Source: Congzhengia minquanensis
GTDB taxonomy: Bacteria; Bacillota; Clostridia; UBA1381; UBA9506
Direction: 5' to 3'
NCBI RefSeq assembly: GCF_014384785.1
Contig: NZ_JACRSU010000004.1
Location: forward strand, 62,001 to 126,000
DNA: 64,000 nucleotides
In this document: one piece after another, positions 52,357-60,529 of the stretch
Numbering within the stretch: position 1 is the stretch's first letter
How the letters are laid out: each line of letters begins with the position of its first letter
Notes under the pieces: generated by a model
The model's database searches: none
What the model was told of the DNA's origin: nothing
The model's input: only the letters and a program-made list of their open reading frames with translations
Position numbers and translations under genes: made by a program

Positions 52357-52866
52357 TTAATTTCTAATTTTTTCAACTCTTGCGCCGACATATTTCCACA
52401 GATATTGAATCATAACAATTTTTACCGGAATCATCACAAGCGCATTAATGCTTCGGCCGGTCAGTGCAACCGGGAACGTCATACTGGTATAAATATAATA
52501 CCACAGCGCGCCTAGAAATGCGTCAATTACAATTGCCTGCAGAATGACACATGCCGCAATGTTTTTGCAGCTTTTTTTCCGACCGTACAGAAACAGCCCG
52601 TAGGTAAGGCCGTAAAGCGCGGCGGAAAGCCCAAACCCGGGCCAATAGCCGGCGCCCTGGATTACCGCGCCCAAAACGTCTGCAACCAAGGCACTGATGG
52701 TGCCAACAACCGGGCCATACAGCATGGAGCCAAAGGCAATGGGAAGAAATCCAAATCCAATGCGCACGGGCCCGACTGTAACTGACAAAAACCGCGTAAT
52801 GACAATGTTTAACGCAACCAGCGCAGCTGCACCTGCCAAAGTGCTTACCGTAAAATGCTTTTTCAT
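52357..52866 (-). CDS. folT: Folate ECF transporter S component (FolT)
   Basis: FolT is the substrate-binding subunit of an energy-coupling-factor transporter for folate. The 169-residue membrane protein has about six helices and the S-component features LNIVITRFLSVTVGPVRIGFGFLPIAFGSMLYGPVVG, followed by ALVADVLGAVIQGAGYWPGFGLSAALYG. AAGGAGG is eight bases before the ATG at 52866. A THF riboswitch upstream makes the folate assignment strong. The EcfAT energising subunits are not encoded here and would be shared from elsewhere. Confidence 0.93.
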   Translation of the reverse strand: MKKHFTVSTLAGAAALVALNIVITRFLSVTVGPVRIGFGFLPIAFGSMLYGPVVGTISALVADVLGAVIQGAGYWPGFGLSAALYGLTYGLFLYGRKKSCKNIAACVILQAIVIDAFLGALWYYIYTSMTFPVALTGRSINALVMIPVKIVMIQYLWKYVGARVEKIRN

Positions 52867-52940
52867 TTGGCTGAACCTCCTTTTCACATAAAATTTTTCG
52901 CTGCAAAAAAAGAGGCGAAACGCCAAAATTTTTATATTGC

Positions 52941-53046
52941 AGCAGCGGAATGCGGAAAAGACACCGCAAGCAAAACAAAATTGCTTTTCGTGCGGGCGAC
53001 AACTTCCCGTTCGCCTGCCACTTAACGCGTCAGTTCCTACTCTGCT
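52941..53046 (-). promoter_or_regulatory. Tetrahydrofolate (THF) riboswitch
   Basis: On the minus strand the sequence follows the folT THF riboswitch consensus: AGCAG, AGTAG, GCGTTAAGTG, CGAACGGGAAGTTGTCGCC, GCGGTG and finally GCATTCCGCTGCT, where AGCAG (53046-53042) pairs with CTGCT (52945-52941) as P1. Downstream, CGCTGC of the 3' side can instead pair with GCAGCG (52904-52899), and a GGCG/CGCC hairpin with a long U-run (52924-52905) lies between, so a transcription-attenuation switch is plausible. The class is known; the switch mechanism here is inferred. Confidence 0.93.
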
Positions 53047-53082
53047 TTTTGTAATTTCTTAATGCAAAAAACTACATACCTT

Positions 53083-53112
53083 ATTATAATATATTTAATA
53101 AGGGTTTGTCTA
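53083..53112 (-). promoter_or_regulatory. Promoter of the THF-riboswitch/folT operon
   Basis: On the minus strand TAGACA (53112-53107), an 18-base spacer and TATAAT (53088-53083) lie about 37 bases before the riboswitch. The remaining 53113-53329 segment is A/T rich and holds no clear gene; it must carry the start signals of the plus-strand gene at 53330, but no convincing -35/-10 pair was found. Confidence 0.65.
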
Positions 53113-53329
53113 TAGAAAAAAATAAAAAAATTCGTTGTTTCATAAATAAACGTTGTAATTTTGCACAAATTATATGTTTTCTTTTTGGCAGATTGTTACA
53201 GATATAAAATTTAATAATTTTTTTTCAAAAAACAGTAGATTTTTTGTGAAAGTTATGTTAAAATAGATGTAGTTATAAACAAAAGGATGTTTATTTTACA
53301 ATTTTGGTTTGTTGTAAAGGAGGAGACGT

Positions 53330-54523
53330 ATGACAAACTTACTAAAGAAAGCTCTTTCCGTGTGCATGGCGGCTACAATGCTGGTTACAGCATCCTGCAT
53401 AACAGTTTTGGCGGAGGACACACAAGACATTGCACCGGCAGCGGACGAAGTGAAAAACGAAGCAAAAGTGAAGTTCACAATCGGCGAACCGGATGAAAAC
53501 GGTATTTTTACAGCAAAGCTGTCTTTACATAATTTAAAGTTTGTATCGTTGCAGTTTTCGTTTAATTTTAATAAGGATGTAATTAAGGCAGTTGATGCTG
53601 AAGGAAATCCAACAGATGATTTTAATGAGTTTGCTGTTTGTAATCCAGCTAAAGTAGAAGGAACTAATCAAGAACTAACCCAGGTCAAAACGACAGTTTC
53701 AAATGCAATCGGTGTCTTTGGTATTATTTCTTATATAAAGGTCGATACAGAAGACCGTTTGATACATGTAGATGAAAATGGTTGTGTTTTGTATGAGTTT
53801 CGATTTAAAAAAGTTGGGGAAGGAAATAATTTTGGATTTGCATTAGCAGATAATCCGGTAACGGGAAATGGAAAGGATGCCATTGTTTATGATGGCCGAG
53901 ACCTATCCTTTACATTTGAATTTATTTATCCTGAAGAAAGCAAGGAACAGAGTAGTTCAAATTATTATCCTGATGTCCCGGACACGAATCATGTAGCTAC
54001 ACCGGAAGAACTTAAAAGGGAAAGACGTAAGGGAACAGTGGTATTGCAGGTAAACAATTATGCTGTCTCCGTTGAAGGCATAATAAAATGGGTTGACAAA
54101 GATAATAAGAATGTGGTACCATATATAGAGAATGACAGAACAATGGTTCCCTTAAGATTTATCAGCGAAACTTTCGGCGCAGATGTTGAATGGATTCCTG
54201 AAACAAGGACAATTGAAATTGCACTTGAGGATACAAAAATTACGATGCAGCTTGATAACAGGGATTATCAAATCAACGGTGAAACCAAGGCAATGGATAC
54301 TGTTCCGGTTATTCGGGAGGACAGAACGTTTGTTCCTATCCGGTTTGTATCAGAGGCTTTGGAAAAAGCGGTTTACTGGAATGGCACCACCGGCGTTGTT
54401 GTCGTAGCGCCGCTGAACAATCCGTGGGACGATACGGACAGCCTTTCTCAGGAGCTTATGACACAGACACTTCTAGCACTGAAATGGCTTGGCGATGAGG
54501 CATATTCCCATTTGAAAAACTAA
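53330..54523 (+). CDS. Secreted protein with cohesin-like domain and C-terminal stalk domain
   Basis: The 397-residue protein has a signal peptide (about residues 1-28). Residues about 45-197 form a beta-sandwich with cohesin-like traits: KVKFTIGEPDENGIFTAKLS, a hydrophobic strand FVSLQFSFNFNKDVIKAVD, then GVFGIISYIKV and VLYEFRFKKVG. Residues about 235-365 hold the copper amine oxidase-type stalk domain, twice with VPYIENDRTMVPLRFISETFG-like units (RTMVPLRFIS and RTFVPIRFVS). The middle of the gene (about 53520-53960) is visibly more A/T rich than its ends, as if the domain were acquired separately. AGGAGG precedes the ATG. The cohesin-like call is structural inference; no dockerin partner is proven. 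Confidence 0.7.
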   Translation: MTNLLKKALSVCMAATMLVTASCITVLAEDTQDIAPAADEVKNEAKVKFTIGEPDENGIFTAKLSLHNLKFVSLQFSFNFNKDVIKAVDAEGNPTDDFNEFAVCNPAKVEGTNQELTQVKTTVSNAIGVFGIISYIKVDTEDRLIHVDENGCVLYEFRFKKVGEGNNFGFALADNPVTGNGKDAIVYDGRDLSFTFEFIYPEESKEQSSSNYYPDVPDTNHVATPEELKRERRKGTVVLQVNNYAVSVEGIIKWVDKDNKNVVPYIENDRTMVPLRFISETFGADVEWIPETRTIEIALEDTKITMQLDNRDYQINGETKAMDTVPVIREDRTFVPIRFVSEALEKAVYWNGTTGVVVVAPLNNPWDDTDSLSQELMTQTLLALKWLGDEAYSHLKN

Positions 54524-54586
54524 CTGGTTCATTATTAAAGTAAAAATATAAATTTATTTATTTAAAAATGAAAGGGGAAAACGAAA

Positions 54587-55414
54587 ATGAAAAAAATGAT
54601 TAGCTTTATTTTAGCCGCAGCTATGTCGGCTATGGTAGCAGTACCTGCGTTTGCTGCAGCACCTGAAGCAGACACAGTAAGGGATGGGGAAAATGCTAAA
54701 ACATGGACAACATCCGGTAAGCATGATGATTTTAAAGACAAAATGATGACCATGATTGCTTATGCTCCTAACGAAAACGGGGAAATTACAGTTGACAGCA
54801 TTCAGTACATTGACCAGACCACGGCAGATGCTTCTGGAGCATATTCTTTTGACAGCTACATGCCAAAAGTTTTACCAACGGCAGGTGATTACACTGTAAA
54901 AGTTGGCAGCGAGGCCCGGGACAGTGCAGTCGATGCTGGTATAATTGAGCAAATTGCAGTATCGGAAGTTCCAATTACTGGTACAATAAAAACACAAAAC
55001 AAAGCGGCAACAGCTACAGTTAGCTTCTGCCAGCCAGGCACAACAGAATCTATTGTTTCCGCAGAAACAATAGAGGACGTATTTACTGTAAATGTAGCTC
55101 CTGGAACATATGATGTAATTGTTTCACGTGTTGGTTATTTGAAATATACAATAACAAACGTTGTAATTTCAGAATCTTTTGAACTCGGTTCATTTGAATT
55201 AGAAGCAGGTGACGTTGATGGAAATGGTTCTGTTACAGGAAGTGATATTGGTGATGTTGTTTTAGGTATTGCGAAGTCCACAGGTCAGGCAGGATATAAA
55301 GAAGCTGCTGACTTTGACGCAAACGGTACTATTACAGCAAGTGATCTTGGTGCAGTTGTATTAACTATTGCTCACACAGACAAAACCGTTGACTTTGCAG
55401 ATATCAACAAATAA
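54587..55414 (+). CDS. Secreted dockerin-like domain protein
   Basis: The 275-residue product has a signal peptide to about residue 24, then two beta-rich domains (about 48-125 and 128-205, the latter like a carboxypeptidase-regulatory or CNA-B fold: FTVNVAPGTYDVIVSRVGYLKYTITNVVI), and a C-terminal pair of calcium-binding loops typical of dockerins: DVDGNGSVTGSD (209-220) and DFDANGTITASD (242-253). GAAAGGGG is before the ATG. No enzyme domain is present. It follows the cohesin-like gene by 63 bases, suggesting a structural pair. Binding of one to the other is inference. Confidence 0.8.
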   Translation: MKKMISFILAAAMSAMVAVPAFAAAPEADTVRDGENAKTWTTSGKHDDFKDKMMTMIAYAPNENGEITVDSIQYIDQTTADASGAYSFDSYMPKVLPTAGDYTVKVGSEARDSAVDAGIIEQIAVSEVPITGTIKTQNKAATATVSFCQPGTTESIVSAETIEDVFTVNVAPGTYDVIVSRVGYLKYTITNVVISESFELGSFELEAGDVDGNGSVTGSDIGDVVLGIAKSTGQAGYKEAADFDANGTITASDLGAVVLTIAHTDKTVDFADINK

Positions 55415-55439
55415 TTAAAAAAACTAATATTAAGCTTTT

Positions 55440-55478
55440 AATAAGTCGGCCTGACAATTAAGGTCGGCTTATTTTTTA
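55440..55478 (+). terminator. Terminator of the dockerin-like gene
   Basis: A 13-bp stem (AATAAGTCGGCCT with AGGTCGGCTTATT, two wobbles, eight-base loop) is followed by TTTTTATTTT. Confidence 0.85.
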
Positions 55479-55500
55479 TTTTAATATGTAATACAATCCA

Positions 55501-55529
55501 TTGACAAACACCGATGAATATAGTATTAT
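55501..55529 (+). promoter_or_regulatory. Promoter of the GT2 gene
   Basis: A consensus TTGACA (55501-55506), a 17-base spacer and TATTAT (55524-55529) lie about 48 bases before the start codon. Confidence 0.8.
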
Positions 55530-55576
55530 AATAATGATAAGTTGTGTGTTATTCTAAACAGGAGAAATTATTTATC

Positions 55577-56839
55577 ATGAATTTAAATTTAGAAATCGTT
55601 CCTTATATTAACTATATTTTTGCGGTAATTTTTATTTTATGCGTTGGATATCAGTTCATTTACATCTTTGTCCCCTTTATGAAAGGCGGCAGAAAGCTTA
55701 AGACAAAGAAAATGTATCATTATGCTGTTCTGATTCCTGCCCGCAACGAAGAAAAGGTTATTCCGCATTTAATTGCCAGTATTAAGGGACAAACCTACCC
55801 GTCTGACATGATTGACATTTTTGTAATTGCCGACAACTGCACGGACAACACGGCGAAAGCCGCACTGGAGGCCGGAGCTTTCTGCGTTTATCAGCGGGAT
55901 AACAAAGAGTTGGTGGGGAAAGGCTATGCCCTTGATTTTGCATTGGCCAAAATCCGTGAGGATTATCCCGACAATGACTATGCAGGTTATTTTGTTTTTG
56001 ATGCGGATAATCTTTTAGATGAACGCTATATTGAAGAAATGAACAAAATGTTTTCCAATGGAAAACGCATCATCACTAGTTACCGCAACACAAAAAATTA
56101 TGGAACCAGCTGGGTTTCAGCCGGATGCTCTTTGTGGTATCTGCGCGAGTCCAGATTTTTAAACCACCCTCGCACACTTTTGAATACCAGCTGTGCCATC
56201 TCTGGTACGGGTTTTTTAGTGCACCGTGAGGTTTTGGAAAAGGTTGGGGGCTGGAAGTTTTTCTTATTAACAGAAGACATTGAATTTACCCTGCACCATG
56301 TATTGGAGGGCGAATGTATTTCCTATTGCGACAAAGCAGTTCTTTATGATGAACAGCCGGTGAAGTTCAAACAGTCTTGGCGTCAGCGAATGCGTTGGAC
56401 AAAGGGTTCCATGCAGGTTACGCAGAAATATTTTTTCAAAATGGTAAAAGGTATTTTTACCGGCAAGGGCTTTGCATGCTTTGACTTAGCTGTTGCAACA
56501 ATGATTCCGCTTATTCTAACAGTTTTGGCATTCGCGGTTTATGTGGTATTTATTACGCTGGGCCTGATTTTTAGACTGAATGTTGACGTAATTCTACGTT
56601 CGCTTTTGGAAACCTTTGTTAACTCCTATTTTATGCTTTTGGGAATTGGCGCGGTTACAACCATCAGCGAGTGGACAAAAATTTTTGCTCCAATGCGGAA
56701 AAAGATTTTATATACGTTTACATTCCCGTTTTTTATGCTGACGTATATCCCGATTACAATTGTAGCACTGTTCACGAAAAATGTTTCTTGGAAACCGATT
56801 TACCATTTAGAAGCAAAATCGTTAAATGATGTAAGATAA
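55577..56839 (+). CDS. Membrane glycosyltransferase family 2 (cellulose synthase-like)
   Basis: The 420-residue protein has one N-terminal membrane helix, a cytoplasmic GT-A domain and about three to four C-terminal helices. Processive GT2 motifs are complete: IPARNEEKVIPHLIASIKG, DNCTDNTA, FVFDADNLLD (DxD), LLTEDIEFTLHHV (TED) and QRMRW (QxxRW). It therefore likely polymerises or extends a glycan and may export it. The ATG at 55577 has AGGAG twelve bases upstream. It has its own promoter and precedes the secreted esterase gene by 38 bases. Confidence 0.9.
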   Translation: MNLNLEIVPYINYIFAVIFILCVGYQFIYIFVPFMKGGRKLKTKKMYHYAVLIPARNEEKVIPHLIASIKGQTYPSDMIDIFVIADNCTDNTAKAALEAGAFCVYQRDNKELVGKGYALDFALAKIREDYPDNDYAGYFVFDADNLLDERYIEEMNKMFSNGKRIITSYRNTKNYGTSWVSAGCSLWYLRESRFLNHPRTLLNTSCAISGTGFLVHREVLEKVGGWKFFLLTEDIEFTLHHVLEGECISYCDKAVLYDEQPVKFKQSWRQRMRWTKGSMQVTQKYFFKMVKGIFTGKGFACFDLAVATMIPLILTVLAFAVYVVFITLGLIFRLNVDVILRSLLETFVNSYFMLLGIGAVTTISEWTKIFAPMRKKILYTFTFPFFMLTYIPITIVALFTKNVSWKPIYHLEAKSLNDVR

Positions 56840-56877
56840 ATAATGATTTATTCTTAGATACAAAAGGAGACGAGAAA

Positions 56878-59388
56878 ATGAAGAAATCAAAATCTATGTT
56901 GTGTTTGTTGCTTTCCTTGTTGATGATTTTTTCCTTATGCAGTGTGGTATCTGCTGAGGAAGTTGAAGCCAACCAGTGGGAGGCAACCCAAAAGGTAGTT
57001 GTCAGAGGGAAGTTGTCGGCAAACAATGCCGGCGAAGAAGTGACGCTTGTGCTTTTTAAAAACGGAGAGGACTCTGTGTCGCAATCCTCCATTGGCTATA
57101 TCGGCCAGCAGACGATTGCAGAAGACGGTTCTTACGCATTTTCGTTTAAATTTCAGGGAGATGCATCGCAGTATACGGCAAGACTGAACATGAACGGTAA
57201 AAATGTTGATAAGTCCATTACCTCGGCATCCGTGGAAAGCGAAATTATCAGCGCTACGGTTTCGGCGAAGTATAACTTTTCAACGGTAGACATTGCGGTT
57301 GAAATGGAAAACTATTTTGGTTTGGCAGACAAGCCGTATGTGATTATTGCCGCGGCTTACAGCGAAGCGGGAGCACTTATCTCCACCGAATCGGTTCAAT
57401 CCGGTATGATTGCAAACGGAGTATCCTCTGAAGATGCACAAATTAGTATTCCCGAAAATGCCGCAAAGGTAAAAATATTTGTGTGGAGCGATTATGCACG
57501 TGCGCTGCCATATGGAGACCTGGCAACGGTGTCTGTTGCAGGAAACGAGCCGGCTGCAGTGCATTTTATTGGCGACAGCCGCGGCATGACACATGCCGAA
57601 GAGGACAGTTTCCCGGTTCAGGGCTGGAGCTATTTTTTAGATGAAATATTTAACAGTAACATTACAGTGTATGATCATTCTGCAGAAGGCGCAACTGCTG
57701 CAAGCTTTATTTCCTCCGAGAAATGGGATGCTGTAAAAGCAGAACTTGCAGAGGGCGACTATGTTGTGGCTGCACTTGGATATGAAGATGCAATGAGCAA
57801 CACGCCGGTGATTGAAATGGAAACGGCGCTTGAAACTTTACAGTCAGATGCAGAGACAAAAGGTGCCGAAGTAATCTTTACAACACCTGTTCCCACAGCG
57901 GGAACCGCTGATGAGAACAGTAATCTGACAGTTTACAGCGAAGCCATTCAATCGGTTGCAGAAAAAACACATGCGGTTTGTGTTGATGTGAATGGTCTGG
58001 TGAAAAAACAGTTTAGCAACCCGGAATTGGGATATCAGCCCTATGATTTATATTATATTTCACCGGCGGCCAAAACCCATTATACACAGTTTAAAGGGTT
58101 GTCGGCAAAGGTAGAGGCGCTGCTTTCTGCGGGCGACACTGCTATTTTGAATGAACGCGGTGCAAAGCTTGTTGCAGATAAATTTGCCCAGGGGCTTGCG
58201 TCCTGTACAACATCGTTAACCGGTTATTTAGTCGATTTCACAGATGCCAAAGCAAAGCCGGTTCGTTACCGCGAAATCCCACAGCTTTCTTACACAGATT
58301 CGAAAGGATCCGAAATTAAGGCAGTATTATTTTACGGAATGCCATATCATGGCTCTGAGTCTGAAGTATTTGCGTATGTTGGCGTTCCTGCCGGTGCGTC
58401 AGAGACGAACCCTGTGCCATCTATGGTGCTTGTTCACGGTGCTGCCGGCCACGCCTATAAAGATTGGGTTGAGCTTTGGTGCAGCAAGGGCTATGCGGCG
58501 ATCTCCTTCTATTGGAGAGAGCCAAGCTCCGACTATGATCATAAGCTTGCGGACGGGGTTACACCGGTGGACTATTACGCAGGCCCCAGAAGGTCGGATA
58601 TCAGCACATCTGTTTTAACCGGCGACAAGGCAGACCATTTCATGGTGCATGCAACGTCTGATATTTCCCTTGCATATAACTTAATCAACTCCCTGCCTGA
58701 AGTGAAAAAGGGCGAAACGGGAATTACAGGCATATCTTGGGGCGGCATTATCTCCAGCCGCGGCATTGGCGAGGACACACGGTTTAAATTTGCAATGCCT
58801 GTTTATGGGTGCGGCAACTTAACGCTCTCTACTGGTTCTATCCATCCGGACAGCATTTACGACGGGAAATACACCTTTGCAAACACAGTGAAAGCCGGTA
58901 TGCCGGTATTCTGGATTAACGGTTCCAACGACACGTTCTTCTCGCTGCACGCCACATCACAGTGCTCATATGAAACGCTGTCACAGCTATGTATCAAGAA
59001 CAACAATGGGTCCCACTCACAGCAGCATGGTTCGGGATCGACTGGAGATATTCCTGAGCTGTTCGCATATGCCGACTACATGCTCAAGGACGGTACGGCC
59101 CTGCCGACTGTCAGCAAGCTTACCATGAACGGCCGTGCGGCAAGCTTCTCATATGAGTCGCCGATTTCCATCACGTCGGTAAAACTGTGGTATAATACTA
59201 CTGGGATTGTATATGGGAATGGAATTGGCAAGCCGGGCACAACAGCTTGGACGTCTGTAAATATAACGCAGACAGCAGATGGCAATATTACTTATACTGT
59301 GCCGGACGATGCGGTTGGCATTTATTTTGAAGTGAAAGACGCAAACGGTCTTTGCAGAACAACGGACTATATTGAATTGAAAAAATAA
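56878..59388 (+). CDS. Secreted two-domain esterase: SGNH-like plus alpha/beta hydrolase
   Basis: The 836-residue protein has a signal peptide (about 1-26), a beta-rich N-terminal region, a rhamnogalacturonan-acetylesterase-like SGNH domain (about 225-440) and an alpha/beta hydrolase (about 470-760), then a beta-rich tail. The SGNH part has GDS (232-234) but GYED (301-304) in place of GxND, and its C-terminal Asp/His pair is incomplete, so it may be inactive. The second domain has nucleophile Ser620 in GISWGG, Asp685 in GSNDTFF and candidate His713 or 717. It probably removes acetyl or acyl groups from polysaccharides outside the cell. Confidence 0.82.
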   Translation: MKKSKSMLCLLLSLLMIFSLCSVVSAEEVEANQWEATQKVVVRGKLSANNAGEEVTLVLFKNGEDSVSQSSIGYIGQQTIAEDGSYAFSFKFQGDASQYTARLNMNGKNVDKSITSASVESEIISATVSAKYNFSTVDIAVEMENYFGLADKPYVIIAAAYSEAGALISTESVQSGMIANGVSSEDAQISIPENAAKVKIFVWSDYARALPYGDLATVSVAGNEPAAVHFIGDSRGMTHAEEDSFPVQGWSYFLDEIFNSNITVYDHSAEGATAASFISSEKWDAVKAELAEGDYVVAALGYEDAMSNTPVIEMETALETLQSDAETKGAEVIFTTPVPTAGTADENSNLTVYSEAIQSVAEKTHAVCVDVNGLVKKQFSNPELGYQPYDLYYISPAAKTHYTQFKGLSAKVEALLSAGDTAILNERGAKLVADKFAQGLASCTTSLTGYLVDFTDAKAKPVRYREIPQLSYTDSKGSEIKAVLFYGMPYHGSESEVFAYVGVPAGASETNPVPSMVLVHGAAGHAYKDWVELWCSKGYAAISFYWREPSSDYDHKLADGVTPVDYYAGPRRSDISTSVLTGDKADHFMVHATSDISLAYNLINSLPEVKKGETGITGISWGGIISSRGIGEDTRFKFAMPVYGCGNLTLSTGSIHPDSIYDGKYTFANTVKAGMPVFWINGSNDTFFSLHATSQCSYETLSQLCIKNNNGSHSQQHGSGSTGDIPELFAYADYMLKDGTALPTVSKLTMNGRAASFSYESPISITSVKLWYNTTGIVYGNGIGKPGTTAWTSVNITQTADGNITYTVPDDAVGIYFEVKDANGLCRTTDYIELKK

Positions 59389-59414
59389 AAACAAAAAATG
59401 CAGTTTTGAACGAT

Positions 59415-59448
59415 AAAAGGCTATGCAATGTGTGCATAGCCTTTTTTG
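59415..59448 (+). terminator. Terminator of the two-domain esterase gene
   Basis: A 13-bp stem (AAAAGGCTATGCA and complement) with a five-base loop, followed by a U-run. Confidence 0.9.
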
Positions 59449-59496
59449 TTGCTGTTTCCTATTGTGATACGATAACATCTGTTTGGGAGCGGCATT

Positions 59497-59745
59497 TTAT
59501 TCTTCCAGCAACTCGTCACATGAGGTTTTGAAGGTTTCAGCAAGCGCCTTCAGTTCAATGTCCGTTACAAACCGCTCTCCGCTTTCAATCCTCTGAACAG
59601 CGTTTTTATCTACATCAATCCCTTTCATCTGCAAACATTCGGCAAGAATTCGCTGTGACATTTTTGGGGTATGCTGCTTTCGTAATACGTATATTTTTTC
59701 GCCGCAAATGTTATTTTTTCCCTTTGATGATTTATTTTTAAACAT
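59497..59745 (-). CDS. XRE family helix-turn-helix regulator
   Basis: The 82-residue product has a short basic lead (MFKNKSSKGKNN) and a single XRE/Cro-type helix-turn-helix: EKIYVLRKQHTPKMSQRILAE, AVQRIESGERFVTDIELKALAETF (helix 3-5). AGGAGG is six bases before the ATG at 59745. It is divergent from the TM2-DUF2752 pair, with a 14-bp perfect inverted repeat in between, so autoregulation and control of the pair are likely. It has no ligand-binding domain, so how it is induced is unknown. Confidence 0.9.
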   Translation of the reverse strand: MFKNKSSKGKNNICGEKIYVLRKQHTPKMSQRILAECLQMKGIDVDKNAVQRIESGERFVTDIELKALAETFKTSCDELLEE

Positions 59746-59757
59746 AAACTGCCTCCT

Positions 59758-59830
59758 TTTGACATTTAGTGCTTGACAAAAATATCTTAACATGATATGA
59801 TATAGATAATGACATTCACTAAATGTCAAA
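59758..59830. promoter_or_regulatory. XRE operator: 14-bp inverted repeat around the TM2 promoter
   Basis: TTTGACATTTAGTG (59758-59771) and its exact reverse complement (59817-59830) flank the promoter at 59773-59801. The right half is also a palindrome by itself (GACATT, five bases, AATGTC). The left half adjoins the XRE ribosome binding site and the right half adjoins the TM2 gene leader, so bound regulator could block both genes. Confidence 0.75.
59773..59801 (+). promoter_or_regulatory. Promoter of the TM2-DUF2752 pair
   Basis: A perfect TTGACA (59773-59778), a 17-base spacer and TATGAT (59796-59801), placed between the two arms of the inverted repeat. Confidence 0.85.
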
Positions 59831-59850
59831 TGATGAATGAGGTGTATATT

Positions 59851-60186
59851 ATGGATCAACAAAAAGTCGATATGTTTATTATGACCAATCAGAAATTTTT
59901 TCCTGCAGAAAAAATTATGTATTTAAAAGACAAATTAAGAACAATGGATGAAGAAAAATTTTCATTGATTTCCACCATTGATTTTAAAGACCCTACCACC
60001 ATCCTTCTTGTATCCATATTTTTAGGGAGCCTTGGGATTGACAGATTTATGATTGGGGATACCGGCATGGGAATTTTAAAATTATTAACGCTTGGTGTTT
60101 GTGGAATTTTGACAATTGTAGACTGGTTTTCTATTTCAAAAAAAGTAAAAGATTTAAATTTTAATAATGTTATGTCACTTATTTAA
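59851..60186 (+). CDS. TM2 domain-containing membrane protein
   Basis: The 111-residue product has a charged N-terminal part (QKVDMFIMTNQKFFPAEKIMYLKDKL) and a C-terminal TM2 domain with two membrane helices around the signature LGSLGIDRFMIGDTGMGILKLLTLGVCGILTIVDWF. TM2 proteins are found across bacteria and eukaryotes without a clear function. GAGGTG is six bases before the ATG at 59851. The next gene, DUF2752, overlaps its end by 20 bases; TM2 and DUF2752 genes are often neighbours, which suggests a joint membrane role. Confidence 0.9.
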   Translation: MDQQKVDMFIMTNQKFFPAEKIMYLKDKLRTMDEEKFSLISTIDFKDPTTILLVSIFLGSLGIDRFMIGDTGMGILKLLTLGVCGILTIVDWFSISKKVKDLNFNNVMSLI

Positions 60187-60529
60187 TAAAAAGAATATTA
60201 CCGTTGTCCTGCCAGCATTAAAACAATGTTTATTAATCTTGTTATTAATGGGCTTATGCATATGGTTTCAGTTTCCATGTATTTTTTATAAAATTACTGC
60301 AATTCCCTGCCCAACCTGCAAGATGACACGCGCGTTATTATCTTTATTAAAGGGTGATATCCGTGCATATGCCACGTATAATGTAATGGCGCTTCCGATT
60401 GCCATTGCGTTTGTAGGACAGATATGGAATACATGTTATGGGAAATATAAAAAATGTTTTCATTATTATACGATTATTATTTTGACAATAAATTTATTTT
60501 ATTATTTTGCCAGACTATTAAATATATGA
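60167..60529 (+). CDS. DUF2752 membrane protein
   Basis: The 120-residue product has about three membrane helices and the DUF2752 core CPTCKMTRALLSLLKGDIRAYATYNVMALP (quoted parts: CPTCKMTRA and the GD followed by an N-x-x-x-L-P turn). The two cysteines in CPTC could bind metal or form a redox pair. It overlaps the TM2 gene by 20 bases and has no own ribosome binding site of note, so it should be translated by coupling. The exact start is uncertain. No function is known. Confidence 0.82.
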   Translation: MLCHLFNKKNITVVLPALKQCLLILLLMGLCIWFQFPCIFYKITAIPCPTCKMTRALLSLLKGDIRAYATYNVMALPIAIAFVGQIWNTCYGKYKKCFHYYTIIILTINLFYYFARLLNI

